Assembly (NCBI RefSeq): GCF_018987235.1
Contig: NZ_CP072197.1
Span: forward strand, 558,001 to 622,000
Reading direction: 5' to 3'
DNA length: 64,000 bases
Source of the DNA: Lactobacillus crispatus
GTDB taxonomy: Bacteria; Bacillota; Bacilli; Lactobacillales; Lactobacillaceae
Shown here: positions 50,013-58,915 of the stretch, piece after piece
How positions within the stretch are numbered: the stretch's first letter is position 1
Layout: each line of letters begins with the position of its first letter
Translations under genes and position numbers: made by a program
The notes under the pieces: generated by a model
Databases searched by the model: none
The model's input: the letters and a program-made list of their open reading frames with translations, nothing else
What the model was told of the DNA's origin: nothing

Positions 50013-50542
50013 ATGATTACAACAAAAATAATTGATTCACAGCACAAAGTAGATATTAATATTCTTAATGAGCCATTTAAATTATTCGGACAAATTTTGG
50101 TTTCTTATAATAACGGTAAATGGGATTATCAATTAAAAAAGTATTCATCAGAAAAAGTTACAGAAATGTGCTTTCCTGATGAAAATTATGACTATGATGC
50201 AATGAAAGAGAGTACATTCATTGGTGCATATGATGGTAAAAATTGTATTGGATTAGCAATTTTACAACCAGGATTTTTTAAATATATGTATTTATCTGAT
50301 CTTAAAGTGAATAAAAACTATCGTGGCCAGCATGTGGGCAAAAGTTAATAGCTAAGGCAAAGGAAATCGCCAAAGAAAATGACTATGCTGGACTTTACAC
50401 ACAAGGGCAAGATAATAATCCTGGTGCATGTTTATTTTATTTACATACAGGTTTTTATGTTGGCGGATTGGATACTAATGTTTATCGCCATACCAAGCAA
50501 GAGGGGAAAGCAGATATCATTTTTTATTGTGAGGTTGATTAA
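50013..50542 (+). pseudogene. GNAT-family acetyltransferase (SatA/streptothricin-acetyltransferase-like), frameshifted
   Basis: From ATG 50013 the frame reads MITTKIIDSQHKVDINILNE through DLKVNKNYRGQHVGKS and stops at 50348. The acetyl-CoA loop RGQHVGK is the end of the usable part. In another frame the family sequence resumes at once: LIAKAKEIAKENDYAGLYTQ, NPGACLFYLHTGFYVGGLD, ending at 50542. Restoring one A in the AAAA run at 50340-50343 would join the two into a normal protein of about 176 residues. Substrate not established. Confidence 0.85.
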
Positions 50543-50569
50543 TGATTTTGAGAAAACTGTAATATCGTG

Positions 50570-50598
50570 TTGACGCAGGTTAGATAAACGGGTATAAT
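50570..50598 (+). promoter_or_regulatory. Promoter of the infC-rpmI-rplT operon
   Basis: TTGACG at 50570-50575, a 17-bp spacer, TATAAT at 50593-50598. Confidence 0.8.
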
Positions 50599-50604
50599 TC
50601 TACT

Positions 50605-50720
50605 AGTTGAGAACAAGAAGAAGCACCCGCTTCTCGCCTAAGTTAAGTAAACCTCTAGGCTGATCGATAATTTCTGTTGATTAAAGGCGGGTATGAATCT
50701 TATAACCCGCCTTTTTCTTG
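50605..50720 (+). promoter_or_regulatory. L20-type autoregulatory leader with attenuator before infC
   Basis: The untranslated leader of about 140 bases ends in a terminator hairpin, AAAGGCGGGT (50684-50693) pairing with ACCCGCCTTTT, with a T-run after. Upstream segments (GAGAAGCGGG-like and CCTCTAGG) can form alternative pairings. In Firmicutes this operon's leader is bound by ribosomal protein L20, which stabilises the terminator. Assignment rests on position and hairpin. Confidence 0.7.
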
Positions 50721-50749
50721 TCCTCAAATTAACACGGAGGTGAACAGTT

Positions 50750-51283
50750 ATACCAAGAAGTTTAATCCTAAACGAAAGAATTCGCGCTCGCGAAGTTCGT
50801 TTAATCGATGAAGATGGTCAGCAGGTTGGTGTGATGAGCAAGAGTGATGCTTTGCGTCGTGCAAGCGATGCGGGGCTTGATTTAGCTTTGATCTCACCTA
50901 ATGCTAAGCCACCTGTAGCACGTATCATGGATTACGGGAAGTACCGCTTCGAACAACAAAAGAAGCTTAAGGAAGCCCGTAAGAATTCCAAGACAGTCAG
51001 TGTCAAAGAAATTCGTTTGAGTCCAACTATTGAAGGTAACGACTTCGAAACTAAACTTAAGCACGTTCGTAAGTTCATTTCTAAAGAAGGAGCTAAGGTT
51101 CGCGTCTCAATTCGTTTTAGAGGTCGTGCCATCACTCACAAGGAATTAGGTCAACAAGTACTTGAAAAAATGGCTGAAGCAACCTCAGACATTGCTAATG
51201 TAATTAGTAAGCCTAAGATGGAAGGTCGTTCAATGTTCTTGATGCTTGCACCTAAGAGTGATAAGGACAAAAAGAAAAAGTAG
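50750..51283 (+). CDS. infC: Translation initiation factor IF-3
   Basis: IF-3 binds the 30S subunit and checks start codons. The homologous sequence begins at codon ATA 50750 ([20 protein letters not shown]), just after an in-frame TGA at 50741. GGAGGTG ends 8 bases before ATA, and there is no ATG, GTG or TTG that would keep the conserved N-terminus. A rare ATA start is therefore likely, in keeping with the AUU start of E. coli infC, which lets IF-3 repress itself. 177 residues: [38 protein letters not shown] and the C-terminal [11 protein letters not shown] are family hallmarks. A later GTG (50831) would lose 27 conserved residues. Confidence 0.95.
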   Translation: MPRSLILNERIRAREVRLIDEDGQQVGVMSKSDALRRASDAGLDLALISPNAKPPVARIMDYGKYRFEQQKKLKEARKNSKTVSVKEIRLSPTIEGNDFETKLKHVRKFISKEGAKVRVSIRFRGRAITHKELGQQVLEKMAEATSDIANVISKPKMEGRSMFLMLAPKSDKDKKKK

Positions 51284-51304
51284 TTAATTGGAGGAAATAG
51301 AAAT

Positions 51305-51505
51305 ATGCCAAAGATGAAAACACACCGCGCTTCTGCTAAGCGTTTTAAGAGAACTGCAAATGGTGGTTTAAAGCGTCACCACGCATTTACTGGTCACCGT
51401 TTCCACGGTAAGACAAAGAAGCAACGTCGTCACTTGAGAAAAGCTGCTATGGTTTCAAAGAGTGATATGAAGCGTATCAAGCAAATGGTTGCTCAAATGC
51501 ACTAA
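51305..51505 (+). CDS. rpmI: Ribosomal protein L35
   Basis: 66 residues, highly basic, with the L35 hallmark [20 protein letters not shown] and the C-terminal [13 protein letters not shown]. Binds 23S rRNA in the large subunit. It lies 21 bases after infC with GGAGG before the start; transcribed with infC and rplT. Confidence 0.97.
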   Translation: MPKMKTHRASAKRFKRTANGGLKRHHAFTGHRFHGKTKKQRRHLRKAAMVSKSDMKRIKQMVAQMH

Positions 51506-51549
51506 TACTTGTTCTTAATTAAGACAGACTATAGTAGGAGGAATTTTAA

Positions 51550-51906
51550 ATGCCAAGAGTTAAAGGTGGAACAGTAACACGTCAACGTCGTAAGAAGATC
51601 ATGAAGCTTGCCAAGGGTTACCGTGGCGCAAAGCACATGCAATTTAAGGCTGCAAGCACTCAATTATTCGTTTCATACAAGTACGCATTCCGCGACCGTA
51701 GAAGACGTAAGAGTGAATTCAGAAAGTTATGGATTGCTCGTATTAACGCAGCTGCAAGACAAAACGACATCTCATACTCTAAGTTAATGCACGGCTTGAA
51801 GTTAGCTGGTGTTGACATGAACCGTAAGATGTTAGCTGATATTGCTTACAACGATTCAAAGACTTTTGCGCAATTAGCAGAAACTGCTAAGAAGGCTTTG
51901 AACTAA
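51550..51906 (+). CDS. rplT: Ribosomal protein L20
   Basis: 118 residues: [45 protein letters not shown]-like [20 protein letters not shown] and the C-terminal [14 protein letters not shown]. An early assembly protein of the 50S subunit and the likely repressor of this operon through the leader. AGGAGG precedes the start. A terminator follows. Confidence 0.97.
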   Translation: MPRVKGGTVTRQRRKKIMKLAKGYRGAKHMQFKAASTQLFVSYKYAFRDRRRRKSEFRKLWIARINAAARQNDISYSKLMHGLKLAGVDMNRKMLADIAYNDSKTFAQLAETAKKALN

Positions 51907-51916
51907 TCACAAAAGA

Positions 51917-51952
51917 AATAAGCTGGGGAAATTTTCCTAGCTTATTTTTTTA
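51917..51952. terminator. Bidirectional terminator between rplT and add
   Basis: AATAAGCTGGGGAA pairs with TTCCTAGCTTATT with one mismatch region, then seven T. The A-rich left flank serves the opposing add gene. Confidence 0.85.
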
Positions 51953-51953
51953 T

Positions 51954-52943
51954 CTATTTTTGAATTAATGCCCGTAATCTGATTTTTTCATCTGGCGTGG
52001 TAAAGGCTGCGTCAACCGCGTTGAGATAAAGAGTGGTTTCTTCTTCAGGAGTTAAGGCAGTTTTTTCTTCAAGTAGCTGGTATTCATGCGGTAAATTGGT
52101 ATTGGAAACGGTCATATCGTCAGAATTTAGCGTGACTTTCATTCCCATGTGCAATAATTTTTTAATAGGGTAAGAATCGATCTGATCAAAAGCCTTAGTG
52201 TTCATATTTGAGGTGGCACAACATTCTAAGATAATTTGATGATCAATTAAATATTGGGTAAGCGCTGGATCTTCAGTGCAGCGAATGCCGTGCCCAATTC
52301 GCTTAGCGCCCATTTCTAGTGCTTGGCGAATTGAATCAGGACCGGCAGCTTCTCCAGCGTGGATAGTGTAAGGAACATCCAAGTCTTGTGCACGTTGGAA
52401 AAACTTTTGGTAGTTGATGTTAGGAATAGGTCCTTCTGCACCCGCTAAGTCCAGCCCTACAACGCCTTTCCCTAAAAATTCTTTTGCTAATTCGACGGTT
52501 TCCATATTTTCAATATTATTATGAGCAAAGCGCATTAGACATAGAATTAAACCAGCATGTAGTTCAGGATGGTCCTTGTCCTCTTTTTGCCGTTGATAAA
52601 ATTTCTTAATTCCACCGATGGCGGATGCGATTACTTCTTTTTGAGTTAAACCTTTTTTTGTGTGCAGTTGCGGTGCAAAGCGAATTTCTGCATACACCAA
52701 GCCTTGGCTTTTTAATTCAGTCAGCAAGTCAAAAACAATGGTTTCTAAATCATGCTTGGTCTGCATTAATTGATTAGGAAGGGCGAACTTTTCTAAAAAT
52801 TCTTCTAAGCTGCTGCAAGAATTATCGACGGACAATTCTTGATCAGTTAATTGAGGCATGCCATGTTCTTGCATTAATTTTTTTACAGTTGCAACCGGAA
52901 CAGAGCCATCTAGGTGAAGGTGTAAATCGATGAATTTTCTCAT
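51954..52943 (-). CDS. add: Adenosine deaminase
   Basis: Converts adenosine to inosine (purine salvage). 329 residues with zinc ligands in FIDLHLHLDGS (His8, His10), HAGEAAGP (about residue 190), the catalytic ECCATSN block and LNSDDMTVSNTNL. Start ATG 52943 is chosen because AAAGGATTAAC lies just upstream and the family begins right there; an upstream in-frame ATG at 53018 adds 25 residues unlike the family. Single-gene unit, divergent from yqeG. Confidence 0.95.
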   Translation of the reverse strand: MRKFIDLHLHLDGSVPVATVKKLMQEHGMPQLTDQELSVDNSCSSLEEFLEKFALPNQLMQTKHDLETIVFDLLTELKSQGLVYAEIRFAPQLHTKKGLTQKEVIASAIGGIKKFYQRQKEDKDHPELHAGLILCLMRFAHNNIENMETVELAKEFLGKGVVGLDLAGAEGPIPNINYQKFFQRAQDLDVPYTIHAGEAAGPDSIRQALEMGAKRIGHGIRCTEDPALTQYLIDHQIILECCATSNMNTKAFDQIDSYPIKKLLHMGMKVTLNSDDMTVSNTNLPHEYQLLEEKTALTPEEETTLYLNAVDAAFTTPDEKIRLRALIQK

Positions 52944-53079
52944 GTTAATCCTTTCTGTTATCTGATGATTTTGCTTAAATTGTTTAGTATTGTACCACTT
53001 TTTAACAGAAGAAAACAAAAATTTCTAAAGCAAACCCATTTTTGATATGATATAAGGTGATAAAAAATGGAGTGTTGAT

Positions 53080-53604
53080 ATGCTTTTTAGACCAAAATAT
53101 ACAATTGATACAATTTATAATCTGGACCCCCGGAAATTGAATAAAATGGGTATTAAGGCAGTTTTCTCAGATTTGGATAATACATTGCTAGCTTGGAATA
53201 AATTTGAGACTGCCAAGGAAATGGATAACTTTAATCAAAAATTAGCCAAGGCTGGAATTACTCTTGTGGTGATTTCTAACAATAATGCTCAAAGAGTAGG
53301 TAAGGTGCTTGATCCATACCATATCGAATTTGTTGCAAAATCTCGCAAGCCGCTGCCGTTTGCGATCACCAAAAAGCGTGAAGCAATGCATTTGAAGAAA
53401 GATCAAGTTATGATGGTTGGTGATCAGCTAATCACTGACATGCAAGCAGGCAACTTAGCAGGCGTTGAGACCGTTTTAGTTAAGCCGTTAGTTGAAACAG
53501 ATAAGTGGAATACAAGAATTAATCGTTTCTTTGAAAAAATTATCTTTTTCTTCTTGGGCTTATCACATCGAGTAACATTTAAGAAGGAGCTATCAAATGG
53601 ATGA
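53080..53604 (+). CDS. yqeG: HAD-family phosphatase YqeG (subfamily IIIA)
   Basis: 174 residues. HAD motif I is in FSDLDNTLLAWN (nucleophile Asp), motif II in VVISNNNAQRV, and motif III/IV in KSRKPLPFAI and MVGDQLITDMQAG. PgpA-type enzymes of plastids share the fold and act on phosphatidylglycerophosphate; whether YqeG does is uncertain. First gene of the yqeG-yqeH-nadD-yqeK-rsfS-tmcAL cluster; it overlaps yqeH by 8 bases. Confidence 0.92.
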   Translation: MLFRPKYTIDTIYNLDPRKLNKMGIKAVFSDLDNTLLAWNKFETAKEMDNFNQKLAKAGITLVVISNNNAQRVGKVLDPYHIEFVAKSRKPLPFAITKKREAMHLKKDQVMMVGDQLITDMQAGNLAGVETVLVKPLVETDKWNTRINRFFEKIIFFFLGLSHRVTFKKELSNG

Positions 53605-54706
53605 AGATATTATTTGTATCGGCTGTGGTGCAAAACTACAATCTGATGATCCTGAAAAAGCGGGTTATTTGCCAAAAAGCGCGCTAGAAAAAGCAAAACA
53701 AGAAGAAAATGCGGATGTCTATTGTCAACGCTGTTTTAGATTACGGCACTACAATGAAATCATGCCAGTTGATTTAAACAATGATGATTTTTGGGCTTTG
53801 CTTAACTCTTTAGGACAAAAGAAAGCTTTAATTGTTAATGTAGTTGACTTATTTGATTTTTCAAATTCTTTGCTATCATCATTGAAGCGTTTTGTTGGAA
53901 ATAATGATTTTATTTTAGTTGGTAATAAATTTGATCTATTTCCTAAAAACTCTAAGCAAAGTAAGATTAAGGATTGGATGAGACAAGAAGCTAACCGAAT
54001 GGGGCTTTATCCTAAGGAAATCTTCTTGGTTTCAGCTAAAAAGAAGTTGAACTTGGAAGATTTGATCGCTTATATTAATAAGCAATCGCAAGACAAAGAT
54101 GTCTATTTTGTAGGGACAACTAATGTTGGTAAGTCAACTTTAATCAATGCCATTATTGACATGATGGGTGATATTCAAGACCTGATCACCGCTTCACGCT
54201 TTCCTGGAACTACTTTAGACAAAATTGAAATTCCTCTAGAAAATGGTCACTTTTTGATTGATACGCCCGGGATCATGACCGAGAATCAATTGGCTACGCA
54301 CTTAAATGCTAAGGATTTGGAGCTGGTCTCACCTAAGAAGCCTTTAAAGCCAGCTACTTACCAATTATTGCCTGGTAATACTTTATTCTTAGCTGGTTTG
54401 GGACGGATTGATTATCTCAAGGGCGAATCGACTAGCTTTACTGTTTACGTTGCTCGTGGAATGTATATTCACCGTACTAAGACAGCTAATGCGGATGACT
54501 TTTATAAAAAGCATAAAGGTGAATTGTTATCCCCACCAGCTGCAGATGATGAAATGGCACCACTAAAGGGTCAAGAATTTAGAACGGAATATAAGAGTGA
54601 CCTTTTATTTGGTGGAATTGGTTTTGTGACTGTACCCAAGGGATGCGTTGTTAAGACTTACACACCAGATGGGATTGGTTTAGGTATTCGTCGTGCATTG
54701 ATTTAG
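53597..54706 (+). CDS. yqeH: Ribosome biogenesis GTPase YqeH
   Basis: 369 residues, circularly permuted GTPase. The N-terminal zinc finger (CIGCGAKLQ and YCQRCFRLRH) is followed by G4 (VGNKFDL) and G5 (SAKKKLNL), then G1 (VGTTNVGKSTLIN), G2 and G3 (LIDTPGIM), the permuted order. It acts in 30S assembly. The C-terminal 130 residues are the NOA1/YqeH RNA-binding part. The start overlaps yqeG. Confidence 0.95.
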   Translation: MDEDIICIGCGAKLQSDDPEKAGYLPKSALEKAKQEENADVYCQRCFRLRHYNEIMPVDLNNDDFWALLNSLGQKKALIVNVVDLFDFSNSLLSSLKRFVGNNDFILVGNKFDLFPKNSKQSKIKDWMRQEANRMGLYPKEIFLVSAKKKLNLEDLIAYINKQSQDKDVYFVGTTNVGKSTLINAIIDMMGDIQDLITASRFPGTTLDKIEIPLENGHFLIDTPGIMTENQLATHLNAKDLELVSPKKPLKPATYQLLPGNTLFLAGLGRIDYLKGESTSFTVYVARGMYIHRTKTANADDFYKKHKGELLSPPAADDEMAPLKGQEFRTEYKSDLLFGGIGFVTVPKGCVVKTYTPDGIGLGIRRALI

Positions 54707-54716
54707 AGGTTTGCAT

Positions 54717-55370
54717 ATGGTTAATCCAAAATGTATTGAAAAAATGCCAACTGCTAAAGTTGAAGCAGAATTGGAACAAGAACAAGGTAAAGGTCGTCAG
54801 ATTGGGATTATGGGTGGTACCTTTAATCCGGTGCATATTGCGCACTTGGTAGCGGCAGAGCAAGCAATGACTAAGTTAAAGCTGGATGAGGTCTGGTTTA
54901 TTCCGGATAATATTCCACCGCATAAAAATGCGCCGCTGACTTCTGCTAAGGATCGGGCAACGATGCTTGATTTAGCTACGCGCGATAATCCTAAGTTTAG
55001 GGTAAAACTATTGGAATTGTTTCGAGGCGGCGTTTCTTATACTGTGGATACTATGCGTTATCTCAAGGAAAAAGCACCTCAGAATGACTATTATTTGATT
55101 ATGGGCAGTGATCAGGTTAACAGTTTCCATACTTGGAAGGAAGCTCCGACCCTGGCTAAGCTAGTAACATTGGTCGGAATTCGTCGTCCAGGTTATCCAC
55201 AAGATCCGCAATATCCCATGATTTGGGTTGACGCACCAGATATTCGCCTAAGTTCGACTGCTATTCGTCGCAGTGTCGCAACTGGCACTTCAATTCGTTA
55301 CTTGGTACCAGAAGCCGTCAGAGAATATATTGAAGAAAAGGGGCTTTACCTTGACGAAACTAATTTTTAA
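54717..55370 (+). CDS. nadD: Nicotinate-nucleotide adenylyltransferase
   Basis: NadD forms NaAD from NaMN and ATP in NAD synthesis. The catalytic HxxH motif is in MGGTFNPVHIAHLVAAEQ. Other conserved blocks are VWFIPDNIPPHK, YYLIMGSDQVNSFHTWK and the ISSTxIR-like LSSTAIRRSVATGTSIRYLV. About 25 Glu/Gln/Lys-rich residues precede the usual start. ATG 54717 follows GAGG better than the TTG at 54711. yhbY, often found between yqeH and nadD, is absent here. Confidence 0.94.
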   Translation: MVNPKCIEKMPTAKVEAELEQEQGKGRQIGIMGGTFNPVHIAHLVAAEQAMTKLKLDEVWFIPDNIPPHKNAPLTSAKDRATMLDLATRDNPKFRVKLLELFRGGVSYTVDTMRYLKEKAPQNDYYLIMGSDQVNSFHTWKEAPTLAKLVTLVGIRRPGYPQDPQYPMIWVDAPDIRLSSTAIRRSVATGTSIRYLVPEAVREYIEEKGLYLDETNF

Positions 55371-55944
55371 AAATACTTATTCACCATTCTCTAGTGAACA
55401 AATTGTTGCTAAAGAAAAGGCAAACATGAAGAAAAAACGTTTTGAACATTGTGTTCGTGTTAGTGAAACTGCACGTAAGTTGGCTAAGTTAAATGGATAT
55501 GATGAAGAAAAAGCAGCCTTAGCTGGCTTTGTTCATGATTATGCCAAGCAGGTACCGGTAGAAGAGTATCGTAAGGTAATTAAGGAACAGAATTTTGATC
55601 CAGATTTGCTTAATTGGAATCGGGCCATCTGGCATGGCATTGTGGGGACTTTCTTTATTGAACGTGATTTAAAAATTAGGGATCCTGAAATTTTAACTGC
55701 CGTACGTCGTCATACGACTGGTGATACTAAGATGACTACATTAGATAAAATTATCTTTGTAGCTGATTTTATTGAACCCGGACGAGATTTTCCAGGAGTT
55801 GAAGAAGCGCGCAAAGTTGCTTATGCTAGTCTTGATGAAGGGGTAGGCTATGAATTGCAGCACACCTTAGAGTTTTTAATTGAAAATAAAAATAAAGTAT
55901 ATCCTCGTACTTTAGAAGCATACAATGTATGGGGAATTAAGTAA
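55351..55944 (+). CDS. yqeK: HD-domain nucleotide hydrolase YqeK
   Basis: 197 residues. HD-domain metal sites are FEHCVRVSETA, FVHDYAKQ (HD pair), WHGIVG and VADFIEPGRD. YqeK proteins cleave diadenosine tetraphosphate symmetrically. The start is TTG 55351 (TTGACGAAACTA), with AAAAGGGGC upstream, overlapping nadD by 20 bases; an upstream in-frame start would lie deep within nadD. Clustered with nadD as in most Firmicutes. Confidence 0.92.
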   Translation: MTKLIFKNTYSPFSSEQIVAKEKANMKKKRFEHCVRVSETARKLAKLNGYDEEKAALAGFVHDYAKQVPVEEYRKVIKEQNFDPDLLNWNRAIWHGIVGTFFIERDLKIRDPEILTAVRRHTTGDTKMTTLDKIIFVADFIEPGRDFPGVEEARKVAYASLDEGVGYELQHTLEFLIENKNKVYPRTLEAYNVWGIK

Positions 55945-55961
55945 TAAAAAGGAGAAAAATA

Positions 55962-56309
55962 TTGACTAGTCAAGAAATTTTAGATTTTACTACCCAAGCA
56001 ATTAGTGACCGTCATGGTGAAGATACTGAAGCTTACGATATGCGTGGAATCAGTATTTTAGCTGATTACTATGTCATTACCAGTGCAGGCTCTAATCGTC
56101 AATTACATGCGATCGTTAACTCAATTGTTGATGCGGCTCACGAAAACAACTACACTGACTACCGTATTGAAGGTACCAGAGATTCTAACTGGCTTTTGCT
56201 CGATTTAGGTGATGTTGTAGTCAACGTCTTTACTAAGGAAGCACGTGAATTTTATAACTTGGAAAAGCTATGGGCTAACGGTAAGCAAGTTGAATTGAAG
56301 GAAGATTAA
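55962..56309 (+). CDS. rsfS: Ribosomal silencing factor RsfS (Iojap/YqeL)
   Basis: 115 residues: DMRGISILADYYVITSAGSN, GTRDSNWLLLDLGDVVVNVF and REFYNLEKLW are the family blocks. It binds L14 of the 50S subunit and blocks subunit joining in starvation. TTG start at 55962 with AAGGAG 7 bases before; no ATG fits. Confidence 0.95.
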   Translation: MTSQEILDFTTQAISDRHGEDTEAYDMRGISILADYYVITSAGSNRQLHAIVNSIVDAAHENNYTDYRIEGTRDSNWLLLDLGDVVVNVFTKEAREFYNLEKLWANGKQVELKED

Positions 56310-56312
56310 GCA

Positions 56313-57464
56313 ATGAGTGTTGTTGGGATCATTGCGGAATTTAATCCTTTCCATAGTGGACATGAGTTCTTGCTAAATCAAGCACGCTTGGTTGCTGGTA
56401 ATGATCCAATTGTGGTGCTCATGTCTGGTAACTACGTGCAACGTGGTGAGATGGCGATTATGAGCAAGTGGGAGCGGGCTAAGGTGGCTTTACAATCTGG
56501 TGCCGATTTGGTATTTGAAACACCATTTTCAACGGTAGTGGAACCAGCTGATCTTTTTGCTCTCGGAAACATTGAACAACTTGCTAAATTAGGCGTAACT
56601 GATTTAGTCTTTGGTGTAGAAGATGCTAACCTGAATTTTGCTTATTTGGGCAAAAGAATTGCGGAAATTCCCCAGAATCACATGGATTTTAGAGATTATA
56701 GCCAAACTTATTCAACACAATATAACCAAATGGTAGCGCATGAAGTAGGCTATGAAGTTAATCAGCCAAATGCTATTTTGGGGTTAGCGTATTCAGTAGC
56801 TAATCATAATTTAGGTTCACCATTAAACCTGCATCCGGTCAACCGAATTGGAGCAGGACATGATGACCTTTTACAAAGAGAAAAAGTTGTCCAAAGTGCC
56901 AGTGCGATTCGCAATTTATTGCTGCATGGTGAAGATACTGAAAATTTAAAGTATTGGATGCCTAAAAAAGAAGCAGCAGTGTTAGCTAAACAAAAAGTTT
57001 ATCCTAATTGGAATTTGCTTTATCCGTTTTTGAAGTATCGAATCGAATCATCTTCAGTTGAAGATTTGCAACGAATTTACCAAATGAGTGAGGGGCTTGA
57101 ATACAAGATGAAGCAAGAAATTCATTTGGCACGCGACTTTACTGAATTTTTACGGCATATTAAGTCTAAGCGGTATACATATTCTCGGCTGCGTAGGTTA
57201 AGTTTGTATACATTGCTCAATGTTACTCAAGATGATATGCTTGCTAGTTTTAATCATGAATCGTTGATGCTTTTAGGTTTTAGTAAAACAGGGCGCAAGT
57301 TTTTGAAGCAACAACGTAAAGATTTTCAGACAGAAATTGTTTCAAAGGTCGATAAAAGAAGTGCTAAGAGCGGTTCTTTGGCTTTACAAGTTAGGGTAGA
57401 TCGTTTATTTGAACAAATAATGGGTGTTGATCAAAACTTTGGTCGACGGCCAATCGAGGTGTAA
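56313..57464 (+). CDS. tmcAL: tRNA(Met) cytidine acetate ligase TmcAL (formerly YlbM)
   Basis: TmcAL forms N4-acetylcytidine at the wobble position of elongator tRNA-Met from acetate and ATP. 383 residues with the nucleotidyltransferase start [17 protein letters not shown] (HxGH motif), [31 protein letters not shown], and [12 protein letters not shown]. It lies 4 bases after rsfS and 3 before yceD, consistent with one transcript. Confidence 0.93.
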   Translation: MSVVGIIAEFNPFHSGHEFLLNQARLVAGNDPIVVLMSGNYVQRGEMAIMSKWERAKVALQSGADLVFETPFSTVVEPADLFALGNIEQLAKLGVTDLVFGVEDANLNFAYLGKRIAEIPQNHMDFRDYSQTYSTQYNQMVAHEVGYEVNQPNAILGLAYSVANHNLGSPLNLHPVNRIGAGHDDLLQREKVVQSASAIRNLLLHGEDTENLKYWMPKKEAAVLAKQKVYPNWNLLYPFLKYRIESSSVEDLQRIYQMSEGLEYKMKQEIHLARDFTEFLRHIKSKRYTYSRLRRLSLYTLLNVTQDDMLASFNHESLMLLGFSKTGRKFLKQQRKDFQTEIVSKVDKRSAKSGSLALQVRVDRLFEQIMGVDQNFGRRPIEV

Positions 57465-57466
57465 AA

Positions 57467-58030
57467 ATGTTAGAACTTAGTTTTTCTAGGATTCAAAATT
57501 CCAAGGAACCATTAACTCACATTGAACGTGATTTGGAAATGCGTCCAGAATTTTTTAAGCGTAGTAAAGATCTACTAATTGATGCGAAAAATGTAAAAGT
57601 GAGCGGTGACTTGTTCTATCAAGAACCATTTGTGACTGGCAGTTTTCATGTGGCCGCTGATCTGGTTGTGCCATCAAGCAGAAGCCTTAAGCCGGTAGAC
57701 TATCATGAAGATTTTACTTTTACTGAAAACTACCTTGATCGTAAGCCAACCAAGGAAGAATTGGAAGAAAACGATACTATTGTACAAGTTGAGAATGACC
57801 AAATTGACTTGCAAACAGCGGTAGAAGATAATATTTTACTCCATATTCCAACTACTATTTTGACTCCTGAAGAAAAAGAAAAGAATATTTTCCCAGAGGG
57901 TCAAGGTTGGGAAGTTGTTTCTGAAGCCTCTTTTGAAGAAGGCAAGAAGAACCAAGTTAACCCAGCTTTTGCTAAATTGAAGGTCTTGCTTGATGGGCAA
58001 GATAATGATAAGGACAATAAAAATAAGTAA
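57467..58030 (+). CDS. yceD: YceD/DUF177-family protein
   Basis: 187 residues, acidic. The DUF177 core has VKVSGDLFYQEPFVTGSFHV, ADLVVPSSRSLKPVDY, and the terminal NPAFAKLKVLL. The family is linked to 23S rRNA accumulation and usually precedes rpmF; rpmF is not next here. The cysteine pairs found in some members are absent. A terminator follows. Confidence 0.88.
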   Translation: MLELSFSRIQNSKEPLTHIERDLEMRPEFFKRSKDLLIDAKNVKVSGDLFYQEPFVTGSFHVAADLVVPSSRSLKPVDYHEDFTFTENYLDRKPTKEELEENDTIVQVENDQIDLQTAVEDNILLHIPTTILTPEEKEKNIFPEGQGWEVVSEASFEEGKKNQVNPAFAKLKVLLDGQDNDKDNKNK

Positions 58031-58055
58031 TAAATGTAATTGAAAAATATGGTGG

Positions 58056-58092
58056 ACAATCAAAGAAAATTTTTACTTTGATTGTTTTTTAA
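58056..58092 (+). terminator. Terminator after yceD
   Basis: ACAATCAAAG pairs with CTTTGATTGT around an A/T-rich loop, then TTTTTT. Confidence 0.85.
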
Positions 58093-58198
58093 TCTTGTGT
58101 TAGAAGCAATTTTAAAGTATCCTTTAATTATAAAAACATTTTTTAATTAATTTATTAGTATTAGAAAACCAAATTGATCTACGAGGAAATGAATTAAC

Positions 58199-58915
58199 AT
58201 GGCAAAAATTCTAATTATTGAAGATGAAAAGAACTTATCTCGCTTTGTCGAGCTTGAATTGCAACATGAAAATTACGAGACTGTTGTTGAGAATAATGGT
58301 CGTAAGGGATTAGAAGATGCATTGAGTCAAGACTTTGATGCTATCTTGCTTGACTTGATGTTACCTGATTTAAATGGGTTGGAAATTGCACGTCGTGTTC
58401 GTCAAGTTAAGACTACGCCAATTATCATGATGACTGCACGTGATTCAGTGATCGACCGTGTTTCTGGTTTGGATCATGGCGCTGACGATTATATTGTTAA
58501 ACCTTTTGCAATTGAAGAACTTTTAGCTCGTCTTCGCGCAGTGTTACGTCGCGTTAAAATCGAAAAGGACGCATCAAAGGTTACTGTTGCTAAGCAAAAG
58601 ATTGTAAAATTTAAGGATTTGACAATTGAAACTGCTAACCGAATTGTGCACCGTGGTGATGGCAAGGCAATCGATTTAACTAAACGCGAATACAACTTAT
58701 TAATGACCTTGATTGAAAATAAGAACAACGTAGTTAGTCGTGATCAATTATTGAATAAGATCTGGGGTCCAGAATCTAATATCGAAACTAACGTAGTTGA
58801 AGTTTATGTACGTTATTTACGCAATAAGATTGACGCTCCAGGTCAACCATCTTACATTAACACGGTTCGTGGTACCGGTTATATGGTAAGAGATGAAGAT
58901 GATGATCAAGAATAA
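58199..58915 (+). CDS. arlR: OmpR/PhoB-family response regulator (ArlR-like)
   Basis: 238 residues. Receiver domain with acidic pocket IIEDEK, phospho-acceptor D52 (LLDLMLPDLNG) and K101 (IVKPF). The C-terminal winged helix (LTKREYNLLMTLIENKNNVV, VYVRYLRNKID, TVRGTGYMVR) is typical of OmpR. The overlap with the kinase gene suggests coupling. ArlR/CsrR-like by overall pattern; target genes unknown. Confidence 0.92.
   Translation: MAKILIIEDEKNLSRFVELELQHENYETVVENNGRKGLEDALSQDFDAILLDLMLPDLNGLEIARRVRQVKTTPIIMMTARDSVIDRVSGLDHGADDYIVKPFAIEELLARLRAVLRRVKIEKDASKVTVAKQKIVKFKDLTIETANRIVHRGDGKAIDLTKREYNLLMTLIENKNNVVSRDQLLNKIWGPESNIETNVVEVYVRYLRNKIDAPGQPSYINTVRGTGYMVRDEDDDQE

Noticed and set aside
53018-53018. 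Upstream ATG start for adenosine deaminase
   Set aside because: It adds 25 residues unlike the family; the ATG at 52943 has a good ribosome site and the normal N-terminus.
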